This document shows, piece by piece, positions 23,722-36,924 of a stretch of DNA of 64,000 bases (the stretch's first letter is position 1; each line of letters begins with the position of its first letter). The position numbers were made by a program, and so were the translations under genes. The DNA is from Distichodus sexfasciatus (lineage: Eukaryota > Chordata > Actinopteri > Characiformes > Distichodontidae), in contig JAVGVS010000044.1 of the NCBI GenBank assembly GCA_032718565.1, positions 1,762,165 to 1,826,164 on the forward strand, written 5' to 3'. A model generated the notes under the pieces. That model was not told the DNA's origin and ran no database searches. It saw nothing but the letters and a program-made list of their open reading frames with translations.

Positions 23722-24430
23722 AACGTCACTTTCAGATGTAAGCACCATAAACCCAACCGGCCCTGCTATGATAAGAGTGTCGATTGCACAAACATCAACT
23801 CCTCAAAGTACATAAATCAGAAAATCTATCATGGACATGGTTGTGAAATTCCTGATTTCTGCTGATTGATAATGAATGAGAAAAAAATGCAGTGACACTC
23901 AATAAACATTTTTTGTTTACTTGTCTGAAAATGTAAGGTGTAAAGTACATACTCTGATGCTTCCAAAATGTCACTTACAGATGTAAGCAATGTAAACCCA
24001 AGGGTCCCTGCCACAACAAGAATGTCGAATACACCAGCGTTTCTCAATCCTCACGGACCACCGCTCTGTACAGATTCGACATTCCTGACCCAGGCGGGGA
24101 ACAACCCTGGGCAGGCGCCAACACACCGCAGGGCACACAAACACTCACACATTCACACCTTATGAGACCAATTTAGAGTCGCCAGTTAACCTATACCGCA
24201 TGCTTTTGGACTGTGGGAGGAAACCGGAGCACCCAGATGAAACTCACACGAACACAGGGAGATCACGCAAACTCCACACAGAAAGACTCTACGGCTGTCC
24301 CTGGGGCTCGAACCCAGGACCTTCTCGCTGTGAGGCGGCAGCGCTAACCACTGCACCACCGTGCCGCCCAACTCAATGTATGCAAATCAGAAAATCTATA
24401 ATTTTATATATACATAATTGTAAAATTCAA
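23722..24430. repeat. Tandem duplication, second copy split by an inserted element
   Basis: Copy 1 (about 23722-23850) and copy 2 (about 23968-24033 plus 24370-24430) share GTCACTT-CAGATGTAAGCA, TAAACCCAA, ATAAGA-TGTCGA and CAGAAAATCTAT-AT. Copy 2 is interrupted by the family B element. On the minus strand both copies read as similar hydrophobic peptides (IAGPVGFMVLTS and VAGTLGFTLLTS). Confidence 0.75.
24045..24369 (-). mobile_element. tRNA-like dispersed element, family B
   Basis: On the minus strand it starts GGGCGGCACGGTGGTGCAGT, with a B-box-like GGGTTCGAGCCC, then the GTGTGGAGTTTGCGTG and CTCCGGTTTCCTCCCACAGT blocks very common in fish genomes. It is inserted in the second copy of a local tandem duplication. 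The plus-strand ORF here is not a gene. Confidence 0.8.
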
Positions 24431-24594
24431 TATCAATCAATTTTGCCTTATTTAAAAAGTCGCTCAGTGGTACTGTCCATATTTTTTAAGTAAATGTCCA
24501 ATAAATTAATATTTCTTTTTAAATTACCCATAAATAAAAGGTGTAAATATTTTGTTAACTTACTTTTGCAACTTGTTGTCTATAATAAGACTCA

Positions 24595-25075
24595 TTTTGA
24601 CACGTCCTGCAACAGCAACTCAGTCACGAAGCAGAAGACCACGTAAAATTACATTGTGGGGCTAATGACTGCTAAGGTCCATGGTGCATAAAAGTCACCA
24701 GTACTATTCTGATTCCATAGCTGAAGACGCTCAAACTTCCACTGGCATTATTGTAAGCACAAAAACTGATGGAATGGGTACAATGGGGAGCAATGGCACA
24801 CAAGCCTCATGTCAGAATTGGATGTACTGTAATGTGGAGCAGTGGAAACATGTTCTATGGAGTGACCTATCATGCTTCTCTGTTTGGCAGTCAGACAGGC
24901 AAATGTGGGTTTGGCGGCTGCCGGGACAATTTTACCTTCCTGAGGGCATTGTTTGCAAGTTCAGTGGAGGAGGGATAATGGTGTTGGGCTGATTTTCAGG
25001 GTTTGAGCTCTAGGCCCCTTACTTCCAATGAAAGGCTAAATTTAGCATGCCAAGACATTCTGGACAGAGTTTTTC
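24595..25075 (+). pseudogene. Degenerate Tc1/mariner transposase
   Basis: The segment around 24681 encodes KSHQYYSDSIAED and further on VEQWKHVLWSDLSCFSVWQS, WVWRLPGQFYLPEGIV and GGGIMVLG, the central catalytic part of Tc1-type transposase (the D of WSD is one acidic catalytic residue). Around 25010-25060 remnants of the next block (PLTSNERLNLACQDILD) are readable in another frame. Several frameshifts and stops, and missing ends, make it inactive. Confidence 0.88.
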
Positions 25076-26138
25076 ACCATCAGGAGATCTTACATCTAGG
25101 AGTTGAGATGAAAAGTATTATCTTAATGCCAAGTGGCTTTAAGAAAACTGCATTTGTAATGATGACACTGCTTGTGTGTACATTACATTTCAACTATTTA
25201 CATTTTCTTACTATTTGTATTTTGTAGCATTTAATATTTGTATTTTGTTAGTTAAACTTCAGAAAGGAAAAGGCCATTACCATACAGTTCCAAATGATTT
25301 AAAAGGTTTTTTTCCTCCCCCCACTGTACCTGACTGTCCTCTAAAAGACCTGTGGCCTTGTGTTTCTCAACGATACCTTCTTATATGTTCTGGTCATCTG
25401 CGTTCTGATGGACTCGTCTTTATTCGTTCATTATTTCCACTGTGTCACTGTCTTGACCACAACCAAGTCCTAGACCTCCGCCGCGCAGTCTCAATGTTTA
25501 ACTTGAAGGATGCATTTAACCGGTGCCAACTGGTATAAACCGGGATTTTTGGGATACAGTCTGACGCGTATGGAAGTGTGAGCAAAACTCAGTGTATAAT
25601 AATCCAAACTGGAACCCCGACCTCCAATTCTACAACTACTACTAACAAATAAGAGACGAAGAATAAAACAACGTAGAAATTAGTGACAAAGTAGATTTCT
25701 GAAGTAAAATCACAACAGTATAATCCAGCCAATAAAACCACTCTGAATGAAAATGTTTTTTAAATGTTGTCAAAAGAAGACACGTGTTAAGGCCTTGGCG
25801 CCCTGCAATATAAGACCCTTGAGCTCAGTAAATAATGAGAAAATCCACAACTACTTACAGGTTTTGTCATTTTCTCTTGGCGTCGTTCCTCTGACGGTTC
25901 CATCAAAGTAAGTCCAACAGGTCTGCGGCAGCATAAAAAGACGCTTTAAAAAATCCCGCGTTGAAGCGACAGAAATTATGGAACGCAGTACTAAAAACGC
26001 GAGAAAAAGAAGCCACAAACGGGCATTTTCACCTCTATACACTGTAAAGCGTGTTTAAAATGCTATGTGCAACACAGTAAAATGTACACATTCAAATATG
26101 TGTTACAAGCAATTGATGTAAAAAACGAACAAACGAAC
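25076..26138. other. No supported gene
   Basis: Downstream of the Tc1 remnant. A plus-strand open frame of 120 codons (25176-25538) and a hydrophobic minus-strand frame (25851-26042) are present but neither matches a known family. The latter lacks an ATG. Confidence 0.35.

Positions 26139-26193
<55 letters not shown>
26139..26193. repeat. (AAT)n microsatellite
   Basis: About 18 tandem AAT units. Ile and similar homopolymers predicted on both strands are artefacts. Confidence 0.96.
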
Positions 26194-26197
<4 letters not shown>

Positions 26198-26734
26198 ACG
26201 GTTTTGTCCTTTACACCACCAGATTGCAGGATTACCTATAGATTCCAGCATAGCATTAAAAGAACTAATTTTACTGGGATTTCGTTATGTACATCGTTTA
26301 AAATGTTGGTGGAAATCACGGTATAAAGCTGTCAAATAGCAACACTGAAAGACCATCAAATTCGCAATGCAGATACAATGAATTACCATAAATAAAGAAA
26401 CATTAAATGACTGAATTTCTTAGTCATATTATGTAAAAACACAATTTTATTGCAAAAGTGATTAATTTTGATAAAATAAACAACAAAATAAAATAAAACA
26501 CCATGTAAGCATTTACTTTGAAATTAACTATATTAATCTTTTCAAATTACAGATCCACAGGGTCCAAGCATGGCAGCACACTTGCCACCAAGGCGGTCAC
26601 CCCCAGTCCCCAGAGATTCAAAAGAGCAATTTTGCACACTGATGACCTGTACTAGCACTGGTGTAACATGCGATGTTGACCATGTATTTCCTGGTCATGC
26701 GATGCTGAAAATGAAATTCTAGAGCATGCTAGTC

Positions 26735-26886
26735 ACACTTCCTTAGGTGAGGCAAACACTGCTCCCCGGGCGCTTGTTAGCTGCCTACTGCTCCTTCACG
26801 GATGGGTCAAATGCAGAGGTCACATTTGGTTGTGGTGCACTGTGTGCTGTGCTGTGGTGTGTTCATAATGACAAATAATCACTCAC
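26735..26886 (+). mobile_element. SINE family A copy, 3' part
   Basis: The body from CTGCTCCCCGGGCGC through the tail; the head is absent. Confidence 0.85.
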
Positions 26887-27004
26887 TTACAGTATGCAAA
26901 TTTTCACACTGATTGGCCATACTGCTGAAGAGATAGAGGTGACAACAGTTTTCATCAGTTACATCAGTAGTATTTACGCCATTTTTATACCACATCCATA
27001 GAAT

Positions 27005-27480
27005 CATACCCAGACCTCAGATTTCAAGTTTGAGGAGGCTGGGTAAAGGCAGTCCAAAGATACCGCAGTTTAAGCAAATTCAGCCACGCCCTGTTACAGT
27101 TGGTTTATTGTAGCCACATCTTTGTTGCTCTTTGTTAAGATGTCAGGCCAAGTCCACAGATTCATTTGACACCTCACTTGCTTTAATCCCTCAAACAGCC
27201 TTGGAGAAGTTTGCAAAAGTGAATTTTGCATATTATGTAGAATTGCCAAAAATCTGCTGCACAACTGATCACATAGGTCAATTTGACATAAAGCAAGGAT
27301 TAAGATAGAACAGCAACTTTGTGACTTCCGGTTCAACAATGATGAGGCTAAACAAAAGTGTTTATTATAGCGCCACCTAGATGTGCAATTACACCCCTTT
27401 TGGTGCCTGAGTAGAGGATAGGGTACCGCACCTCCTTGACAAGTTTCAAAGCTGTGCACCTTATGATCTGTGCTATGCAT
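27005..27480. repeat. Probable dispersed repeat, 'TATAGCGCCACCTAG' type
   Basis: TTATAGCGCCACCTAGATGT, CCCCTTTTGGTGCCTGAGTA and GGTACCGCACCTCCTTGACA look like a well-spread fish repeat. A weakly related stretch with GGGGGTGCTA lies at about 39810-39980. The minus-strand ORF at 27094-27480 lacks similarity to any protein I know. Confidence 0.4.
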
Positions 27481-28063
27481 GCAGTTTTAAGGCAAAAAAC
27501 CAAGAAGAGACAAAACAACAGGTTTTCAGCATTGCGTGCATGGAACCCCTAATTAAACCAGGAAAAACATATTTTAAAGACCAGATATATGAAAACTGGT
27601 ATATGATCATTAAATAATGTTGATTCCTAAGTAAAAAAAAAAAAACTTTTAAATTTACTTTATGCTCTTACATAAATTATGATACAATGTGCTGTATTCA
27701 ATTAACAATATAACTAGAAAGATGCATTTCTTGAAGAATGTCAAGTGATTACTATGAACCAATGCTAGAAATACTTTGTAATTCCAAGGGTTTAGTCAGA
27801 GCTTACATGGGTTTCTTAGATGGTTTCTCGGGTGTAGGTGTTTGCTGTGGTGGCTATGGTATTGGTAAGGTCTCTAGGTGATTAATAAGGTGCACTTGGT
27901 TGCAAGCTCATTTCAGGACTCAAGATGTAACGATTGCCTGCTGTGGTGTTTCTAAGTTGTTGACAGGTGAGCACTAGGTGGCTAAACTAGACTGAACTGA
28001 TTCAAGAACTTGCTCAGTGCAATCACAAAGCACTGCTGAGAACTGAAACCAAGCAGTTAAAGT

Positions 28064-28304
28064 GAAAGAAAATGATTGTCATTGTGAGCACAAGACACTA
28101 CAGCACACAACAACAAAATGTGGCCTCTGCATTTCACCCATCCTTGAAGGAGCAGTGGGCAGTTCGCATGGGTAGCACCTAGGCAGCAGTGCTTGGGGGC
28201 GGTACCTTGCTCACGGGTGCCTCGGGGTACCTTCACTGGTCTGGGATTGGAACCGATAATCTGTCAAACACAGGGCGAATCCCCTAACTGTTTCGCTACC
28301 AACT
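28064..28304 (-). mobile_element. SINE family A copy
   Basis: A reverse, almost full-length copy that ends in the head motif TAACTGTTTCGCTACCAA. Confidence 0.85.
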
Positions 28305-28312
28305 TCTTCTAA

Positions 28313-28430
28313 AGCAGTGGTTCCCAAACTTTTTCTGCAGGCCCTCCCCTTTCTAGATAGGAACATTATTGAGCTCCCTAGCCCATGTGCAGGTTTGTCA
28401 ACATTAAATCTTGCGGTTGTGTTCTGTCTG
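28313..28430 (+). repeat. Dispersed repeat, 'GTGGTTCCCAAAC' type
   Basis: Starts AGCAGTGGTTCCCAAACTTT then GCAGGCCCTCCCCTTTCTAG. Related to 11307-11405. Confidence 0.55.
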
Positions 28431-28949
28431 CTACCTCTTCTCATTCACTGATATGGATTGCCATATGTGACATGTTCTGGCATACAGAAGGTCTGGTCAG
28501 CCGCTGTCACAGAGATGTAAGCATGTCACAATATGCAAATTTAAGCAACATCTTTGGCTGAAGTCCTTGACACATGGCCACACGAGAGCAAGATACAACC
28601 TTAACATTGATTTTTTTAAACACGTTTTTATGCCACCTTGACGCATTGCATAAAGAGGGAGAAAACTGCCTGTTGCAATCTTTTCTGTTTACAGTACGAC
28701 GGTGTGCTGTAACAGGTGCTGATTTTAACACAGCTGCATACCATCATAAAACTTTGACATCACAGAGCCATTCAAAACGTCTAAACTACGATATCTTCCT
28801 ACCAGTTAAAAATTAACTCAACATGATTAAACTTTAAAACCAAGCCAACTTTTCCTAAGAAGCAGTCTATAAGTTGCAAGTTGTTTCCTAAATTCCACTA
28901 CACAGTAATCAGCAAACCTACAGGTGCCAATGCTCAGAAGCAGCAACAT

Positions 28950-30971
28950 TTATATATTTATATCTATATAAAGATTTAACTTAACTATTTGTATTAAATC
29001 AAGCTTTAATTAGACTAAAGAGAACATACTATGATGCAAAATATTCTACTTTTAAGACAACATAAGATCACTGCAAAATGAAAAACAAAGGAAACAAGCA
29101 TTTCTTCAGAGTCTCAGAATACTGGAGTTGTATTTAATGGTTATCATATTAATGGTTATCAAGTTATTTACACATGGAATTTTTTTAAAAAATCAAATGT
29201 TCCTCCAAAGAGGTCTAGAAGTGGAATGAGGAAGAAAAATAAAACTGAAATCAAAATGAGTGACAGTACAATTTCTTCAGCTTTTTACAAAATACAAATT
29301 CAAAACATTATAGAAAACAGGCCATCTAAATAATAGTCCTAAACAATTTGAGTGGCAAGTCAAAATTTCAACAACACTTCAACAAAATTTCACCATAAAT
29401 CAGAAGAGAGTAGGGAGGGGATAATCAGATAACTCAGGGGTTCAGCTCTATTTTTAAGTAGACTAAATGCTGGGAGAGGAAGGGATTTTCTAGGAGCAGA
29501 CAAGGACAAGCAAGGATACACAGAATAAATCGTAAGGGTCTGAAATGGCCAATGGTTCAGATGGCTGTGGGGAACCATTTTAACATCACTAAACAAAAGC
29601 AAGCAATGCGGGGAGCTATCATTTCGTCGTCTTTTTCAGGCATGCCAGAAACAGCAACCACTGTTCACTTGAAACCAGCAAGCTGAAAGGTCGCTCGGCT
29701 CAAAAATGCAACCATCCTACACAAATTTAACTAAAAGGCTGCATAATTTTTCATTTGCTGTTTGCCATATACGCGTCTTTGAACAGAGCGGCCCCAAGAC
29801 GACTAGATGCTCAAGATCATGTTAATCATCTTTGGCTTGTAAAACACACAGTAACAAGCTTGTTTGTGGTTACGGGTAAAACAAAAAGCACAAGAAAAAA
29901 AAAAACAATTGCATAAGTAAATCAGTCTACAGAACTCCATAGATCTTGCAGATGTGACGAAGAGCATGAAACAAGCTGACAGAGTTTAAACAAGAGTTTA
30001 AGATTGCCCATGCAATTTATGTGATGGTAAACAGATCCCAATTTACAAGCTTCAAGAATTTCACAATCCCATTTTACACAGAATTACAAAAATATCTTTA
30101 CACAGAACCTATAGCACTCCATGTTTTCAGAATCTAGTTTAATCTCAGAAAACATTCTTAACAATAAAAAAATGAATGAAGTTTAAACACCAGAGTTTAA
30201 CATAAGACATCAAAAAAGCCAACAAATTTGGAAGGAGAAGTGAAGTGTTACGTAACATTACAAAGAATTTTGTTAAAAGCTGGAGAAGAAATTAGGAACA
30301 ATCTGTTAGTTCACTAGAAGTTTTGGAAACTTCAAGTAGGTGTCAAGGCCACTGAGGAAGACTCCTCCATATTAGAAGAATTCTCTACCAGTTTGGTGAT
30401 AAGAAACTCCTGATTACTGAGATGGGAAGGTGCTGAATATTTTCTGGCGACTGTGAATATAAGAAATAGCATGTGTATTTTCAAGTTGCAGTGAGTCCTT
30501 AGAGGGGTAGAAAAAAGGGGGGCAAGTTAGAGAAAAGCAAAAAAAAGGGGAAGAAAGAAAAACCATACAAAGAGTGCCCTTTCTCAAAACCTCAGAGAGG
30601 CAATAAGACGGTCTTCCTGACTACCGGAAATCACTTCCAAGATTATGTCCATTGAAGAAAGAAGTGTTTAAAAAAAAAATATCAGCAAGGCTCTGACACT
30701 TAATAAAAAGAAAAAAAAAAAAAGAAAAAAAAAAGATGACCACTTGACCATAAAAATCTGCTTAAAGAACTACTGGGGGAGGGAGGAAGAAAATGAAGCA
30801 ATGAGGGCAAGTTAATGATCTGAATATATTGTACATTAGAGGTTGAACCAGTCCTTTCACTGCCCCTCCTCTCTGGCGTAATGGTACATCCCGTTGGACA
30901 ATCAGCCGCTCCTGAGCAGCTGTTCCGTTGGAGCCGAGGTGGTGGTGGTGAAGGGGGGCCCGTGCCTGTAC
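28950..30971 (-). other. Probable 3' UTR of the TIA1-like gene
   Basis: The region downstream of the TIA1-like stop contains no other credible ORF. It is AT-rich with many A/T runs, apart from a GC-richer block at about 30850-30970 right after the stop. TIA1-family mRNAs usually have long U-rich 3' UTRs, so this is the natural reading. On the minus strand, ATTAAA-like signals fall near 28998 and 29132. The exact 3' end is not determined, and the GC-richer block could instead be part of an alternative last exon. Confidence 0.45.
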
Positions 30972-33900
30972 TTACTTGTAGCCCTGCTGGTTCCAAGCCT
31001 GGCCATATACACCATAGGTGGGCATTTGCCAGCCGTTGGGCACATACTGACCCATCTGCTGCCCGTTGCCGTAGGATTGGCCCCACTGGCCATACGGCTG
31101 GGCTGCATAACCTGGGGTACTCTGGTGTGGGCAGGAAAGAAAAACAAAAAAACAGAAAAGAAGCCAGAGCATGAGAATCCTGTTAACATCAGATTGACCA
31201 TACCATTTAATGACTCACACCGATTTCTTTGGCCTATTAATTACAATTTTTTATCATCCAAATGAAAAAAAAAAGCACAATTAAACATAAAATGCTGAAG
31301 ATACTAATCAACATTTAAACTATGCTGGGAAATTGATCAAAAACTAATCAAAGCTAACATTTCAAACATCTAATCATTGATGTAATCATGCCCATGTTTA
31401 AAATTCTGTTAAAACTTCTTACACTCAAAGTATAGATAACAGCACAGAAAGGGTCTCTTAAAGGTTCTGAATTTTTAAAAATCAGTAACTGTTTAGATAT
31501 TCTCTCTGGCGAATTTATACATCCTAATTTGATTGCATGTTGGTTCAGAAAAAGTAGATGGGACTAATGTTTTATTACTGCATATTTAGAGATGAATCAG
31601 GAATCTTTAGCCTAATGACTAGTAGAATTGTTTTGATGCTGAAAGGACTAGGTACCTGAGGCAGGGGCATCTGCTGCATCGCCCTAACATCTGCTGTCTC
31701 TTTGCCCCAGTAGCACTTCACTGTGTGCCCCTCGATACATGTCCCATTCACAGAGACAATGGCATGAGCTGCAGCCTCATGGGTGTCGAACCTGCCGAGT
31801 GAAAAGATTGAGTACCAAAAAAGCTTGCATTCCGGAAACACATTCATTCTGGTTAATTAAGCAACACACCTCACAAATGAATAGCCTTTGTCTGGGAAAA
31901 CCCTGATCTCCATGATCTGGCCAAATGGAGAGAAAGTCTGTCTCATCAGCTGGTCTGGAGAGAGATGAGAGAGCACCGTGGAATCAGTCATGATGATCAA
32001 GCACATATGACTAAACAGAGCAATTCTTGAAGAAACTGTGTGCTTGATGTGTGCAGAAAAAGGTGAAAGGGTTAAAAAAAAGCAGAAATAATAAAGGCTG
32101 TATGTGATTTTAGATAATTATAATTGATCTAGCTGTAACATTATGAGCTGTTAAATTTATATTAATAAGAAGAAACAAAGGAGGGATGAGAAAAGATGAA
32201 GGAAAAAAAAAAGAATGTTTGCTGATCCAAGTGGCCAGCGGGTGTGACCGTTAGGTGACTGAGATTTGTTATTTCACTGAAATATGTACTGACAGTCCGC
32301 CACATAACATTAGGAAAATAAGTGTAATAATTTTCAAAGCTTGTTTGAGTCATTGTTTCACAAAACAGCATTATTAATATGTTGCAATGACCTAAATAGT
32401 CTAACAGATACACATTTTTATTTGTTCTGTATATAGTCAAATCTCATTATTCTGCACATGGCACTTCACTCACCTGAGAGGCCGGAAGTGACTCCTCCAC
32501 AGTACACGGTGCAGTTACTTGGGCTGGACTGGCTCAGCACCTCCTCAAAGGACAGGTGTCGGGCACCGCCTGTGAAAGGAGGGCAATAATAAGCTGGTCA
32601 GAAGTAATGAAGGGGCAATTGGGATAGAGATTGTAACCAGATCTGATATGCAGGCCAGTTTGTTGGGTTTTGTTTTTTTTGCAGAAGCAGGTTATCGTAA
32701 ATGTAAATGAACTCACTATCGTAATTGGATTTGGGTGCAGGGGGTTTCCTGGTAGCCCAGTTGGTTCTGATCTGTCTCCCTCCCAGCCACTGACCATTCA
32801 TCTGCTGAATAGCATTCTCTGCATCCTACACAGTGCAGAATATAAGTCAAATATACAATGTACGATGTCCCAATGTAAAATAATAAGTTAATAAGGCTCC
32901 AAACATAATTATATAATTATGGTTTGGCAGGAGATCTTAAAACTCCATAACACACCAGAGTCAATACCACTTATATTATGCCAGAAAAAATAAGCCTGCA
33001 AGGATGAGGCCCAGTGCCATTTATCACTGCTTACCCATTTATTGACAAAGGAGATAAAGCCATAGCCTTTAGACTTTCCAGTTCCCAGGTCTTTAACCAC
33101 CCGAGCATCACTAGATGGAAGTAAAAATATTAACAAAATCAGACAGTTTTTTAGAACGTTTTGCAGGTAAAGAAAAATCTGTGGACATTTCTCACTTTTG
33201 GTCATAATTCAACAGTTCACTCACGAGATTTTTCCAAAGGGAGCAAAGGCAGTTCTGACATCCTCTGTGGAGATTTCTGGGCTCAGGTCACCAACAAAGA
33301 CATGGAAGTGATCTAATATGGGGGTAAAGAGTAGAAATATTAGGAAAAATGTTTGCAAGACATTGATTAAAACATGCTTAAATTTCTTAACTTAATACTG
33401 TAAATGTTTTCAATATAAGAACGAAATCTTCCATTGCCTTATCCAGACCCTACCCTGAAAACATGGTAGTCATAAATGCAGTGTCTACACTCTCCTCAAT
33501 AATCACACAATGACTACACTTACTATACAATTTATGTCATGAAACAGTGCAAAACATTTATACAATTTACAATGTAAAAATTGTGCCACACATCACAGAG
33601 TGATGTCCACTTTTAAATTACTGTTCTGCTCCAAAATCCTGTTTCTGGAAAACATGTTTCCAAGTTGAATCAGCAGAGCAAGATGACTGGGGTGGTGAAA
33701 TCACTGCTCCAACAAGCCAGCAATTTTGGTCTTCTAGTTGGCTTTAAAACTTACTGCTCGTGTCTTTCTTCTGGCTGCTTGGTGTTGAGGCCCAGTTGAC
33801 CTTCATGTCCTGTAAGGAACAGAGAAAAAGAGAGAGACCAAAAATCATGAATTGAGTGAAACATATGAGCATAGCCATCACACACAAGAGTGCCTCCAGC

Positions 33901-36900
33901 TTACATAGGTTGAAAATAACTTGAGCCTCCAAACGAAGAAACAGACTGAGGAGAAACTAAATAGAAAAAAAAATGATTCAAAATCAGAGGGGAAAAAAAT
34001 TAAAAAGTTCCCAGGCGTTCACTCAAAGCATCAAAAAAATGACATGAAAAATACAAAAAAAAATCTGTAAATATTGCTACGGAGGAAAAAGGTCTAAATA
34101 GAGACTTACAACAGAGTGACATTATCAACTTGTATTACTCCTCAAATGGTCCTTCATTACCTGTTGAGGATAAAATATTTGCACTGAATATATTTTACTG
34201 TTTCTGAAGAAGTCCTGGTGTAGGTGCGTAGATGGAATATGACAAGATGGCAGCTGTGACAGCTTCAGGATGTCGCACAGAATGAAGCAAATGCAGAAAC
34301 CACAACCTTCCAAAAAATAACCTTTGCACTTGCACTTTACACTTAACTGTAACTGTTCAATGATGAAATCATAGCAGTGAATTGGATGGATATCTAAAGC
34401 ATGGAATTCAAGTTCAGGACCTGAGAATCTCTCTAAGCTTTCAGGAGTACTGGAGCTTCAACTCAATGTCTGTGTCACAAAACTGTAAGTAGGTTTTGAA
34501 ATTCTGAAGACAATATGGCACACTTAAAAGAACCAAAGGGGAAATTAGGAATTAAACTTAACCTCATATCTCCAGAAATCACCTTTAACAACTAGTGGAA
34601 GACTTTGGCAGGTAGTATAATGAAACATTAATTTACAAATAAAAATGTAAGCCTGTAACTTATGTAGCTATTGAAGGCTGCAAATAGAGAAAAATACTGA
34701 AAGGGTCCACGGCAAACCCCATAGGCTGAACATATCCTTGTGCCCAACTTAAAAAAAAAAAAAAGCCAGGAAGAGAAAAAAAACTGTAACAAACTTTAAC
34801 TCCTTAACACACACTACTGCTTTTACACATTGACCAAAAGCTTGAAGGTCTTGCAAGGACTTCTGGGGTCACCACCAGAGCTCTGTTGCAGAATGATTCC
34901 AGTAGAGGTTTGCACAACTTTGTGCAAAAGCAGTCAAATTATCCTTCTCAATATCTACATTTGGGTCTATAGTGGTTGACAGTTATGGTCCAAAAGTTTG
35001 TAGGTTTCAGCCTAGCTTTATCCTGCCTCAAACACTACCAGAACTGGGTCCCTGAGCAAGGCCTGTAACCACAAGTTGCCTCATGGAGACCGCCCCTATA
35101 ATTTGGAAATCAAAGTCTGATAAATGCATGTGTGTAAATGTAAAAGTTTGATACTCAAAGCTGAGCTTGCCATTATCATGGCAACTCTCGGCCTCAAACA
35201 AAGTGCAGTAGTTTCGTCAAGATTTTATGCTCACAATTGGGCAAGATGAAATGCTGTAAAGTAAAAACAATTAAATATTTAATACCATCTGAGTATGCAA
35301 AACTTACCTGTTTGGGTTAGAGTAAAAAACACAAAAATACTTTAAAATTAAAAAAAAGACTTAACATTCAGATATGATCTGGCCTATAACAAAACCTAAA
35401 AACTGATGCTCACACCTTACATACGAGGCCGTCTTACCTTGCCTAATATTTTTCTCCCGTTCATGGCAGCCAGGGCAGCAGCAGCATGCATGTGCTCATA
35501 GAACTCAACAAAGCAGTAGGGGTCATTTCCTGCCGTCTGGAAAAAAGAGAGAAGCCCCACAATGCGTCAGAGAAAACTCTCAAAACACACCTTTTTACCA
35601 GAGAGAGGAGTACAGCACTATTCCATATCGTTTCCCATTAAAAAATAACATTCATGAAAGTAGGCAGAGTAAAAGAAAGGGACGTTCAGGCAAAACAAAG
35701 TAGCAATCACGTTAGTCGTGTTCATGCGGAGAACGCTAAGATTGTAGTTTATCATTATTACTACAATCAGATACATTGGGTTACTATATTTCTGGACCAA
35801 AAAAAAATCCACCCCGACCATGCGTTCAAATGCTTTTATTCCAGGCTTGAGCTTGTATTTTCCCAATTTCCGACGCGTCAAGAAAGTAGCATTAGCTACA
35901 GCACGCTTTGCAATAAAAATACAAAGTTGGGACCGCGATTTTTCGTACCGGACCGCAGCGCGCAGTGGAAAAGCGCTTAAACGCAGGCAAAAGCGATCCG
36001 TCGTCCAACTACTCACATCGATGATCATTTTGCAGCTCTTGCATGGGCCGATCTGGGTGAACACTTGCAGGATGAGGGCCTCCGTCACGTCCCTGGACAG
36101 GTTCCCCACGTACCTATGTTTAAAAAAAAATAAAAACAAAAACAAAAATCAATCAACCCACTTCGAAATCTGCTAAAAGAGTGAAGCAGAACCGGTCCCG
36201 CGAGCCGTGCCAAAAGTCGCATCGGAAACCTGCCACGTTTTCAACAACGTTAGCAAGCAACGTTACACTTATTCGACCCGTTTAGCAATTCCAGACCTCA
36301 TAAGTAGCAATATCGACCCTAAACCTGAACTATTATAGTTTTATAAACTTTCAAAGAAGTCACTTAAAGTTCGATTATAAAAAATCGGCAAAAAAGTGTT
36401 ACACAAGCAGGGGATCGGTGTGGCTAACGCTAGTCGGAAATTCTAAATTCGCCATAAAAATGATATAAACTGTTAAAAGCGAGTGGGCTTAATAAAAACG
36501 GTACACACAGTTAATGAAGCAGTGAAATGAGTTTTTACACATCTTTGAAACGCACTTAATAATTGTGATTGCTAAAACTGCCGGTGCGGCCGATTAGCCG
36601 TGTTCTCCGGTGCTAGCAAGCAACGCATGGGCGCCTTCGTTACCCTTCGTTACACATTTCTTCGTAAATGAAGCTTATTTACTCAGGTCGCGCTATCTGC
36701 TTCTACACTGAACAATACTGTTGCTACGATTCCCTTTATGTATCTAGAAAATGAAAAGTTGGCACTGAAGGATATAAATTAGGTCTTTGTGAATATGCCG
36801 CAAAAGCTAAGCTAACATTAGCTTCTTGTCGCTATTAGCACGGCCTACACAGGCGCTCGACTTTTGTGGTAGCTAGCTTGGCCCAATATGCTTACAGTGT

Positions 36901-36924
36901 CTTGGGCTGGTCGTCGTCCATCAT
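30972..36924 (-). CDS. tia1l: TIA1-family RNA-binding protein (TIA1/TIA1-like), 11 coding exons
   Basis: This is a nucleocytoplasmic RNA-binding protein of the TIA1/TIAL1 family, known for binding U-rich RNA in alternative splicing, translational silencing and stress granules. Coding exons on the minus strand are 36896-36924, 36017-36113, 35438-35536, 33755-33809, 33225-33312, 33035-33110, 32717-32825, 32474-32569, 31870-31954, 31656-31791 and 30976-31121, then reading on to TAA at 30972-30974. All junctions are GT/AG and in phase, giving 339 aa. RRM1 has LYVGNL (10-15) and DPYCFVEF (47-54). RRM2 starts near residue 95 and has KGYGFISF (137-144). RRM3 has CTVYCGG (204-210) and KGYSFVRF (239-246). 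A Q/G/Y-rich tail follows residue 290. SPSNCTVYCGGVTSG and the NKW before exon 7 favour TIA1 over TIAL1. The tail is about 45 residues shorter than human TIA1 because the stop lies inside a donor-like site. The family is certain; the paralogue symbol is a guess. Confidence 0.93.

Noticed and set aside
25857..26042. Possible first exon of a membrane protein on the minus strand (hydrophobic stretch, donor-like ACCT|GTAAGT)
   Set aside because: The frame opens at GTG, there is no in-frame ATG before the hydrophobic part, and no downstream exon was found.
27094..27480. 128-codon minus-strand ORF
   Set aside because: Lies in a probable dispersed repeat and matches no protein I recognise.
30700..31086. 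128-codon minus-strand ORF overlapping the last TIA1-like exon
   Set aside because: It is out of frame with the RRM-bearing exons for most of its length. Joining it would need a splice I could not support, and its Pro/Arg-rich peptide does not match TIA1 tails.
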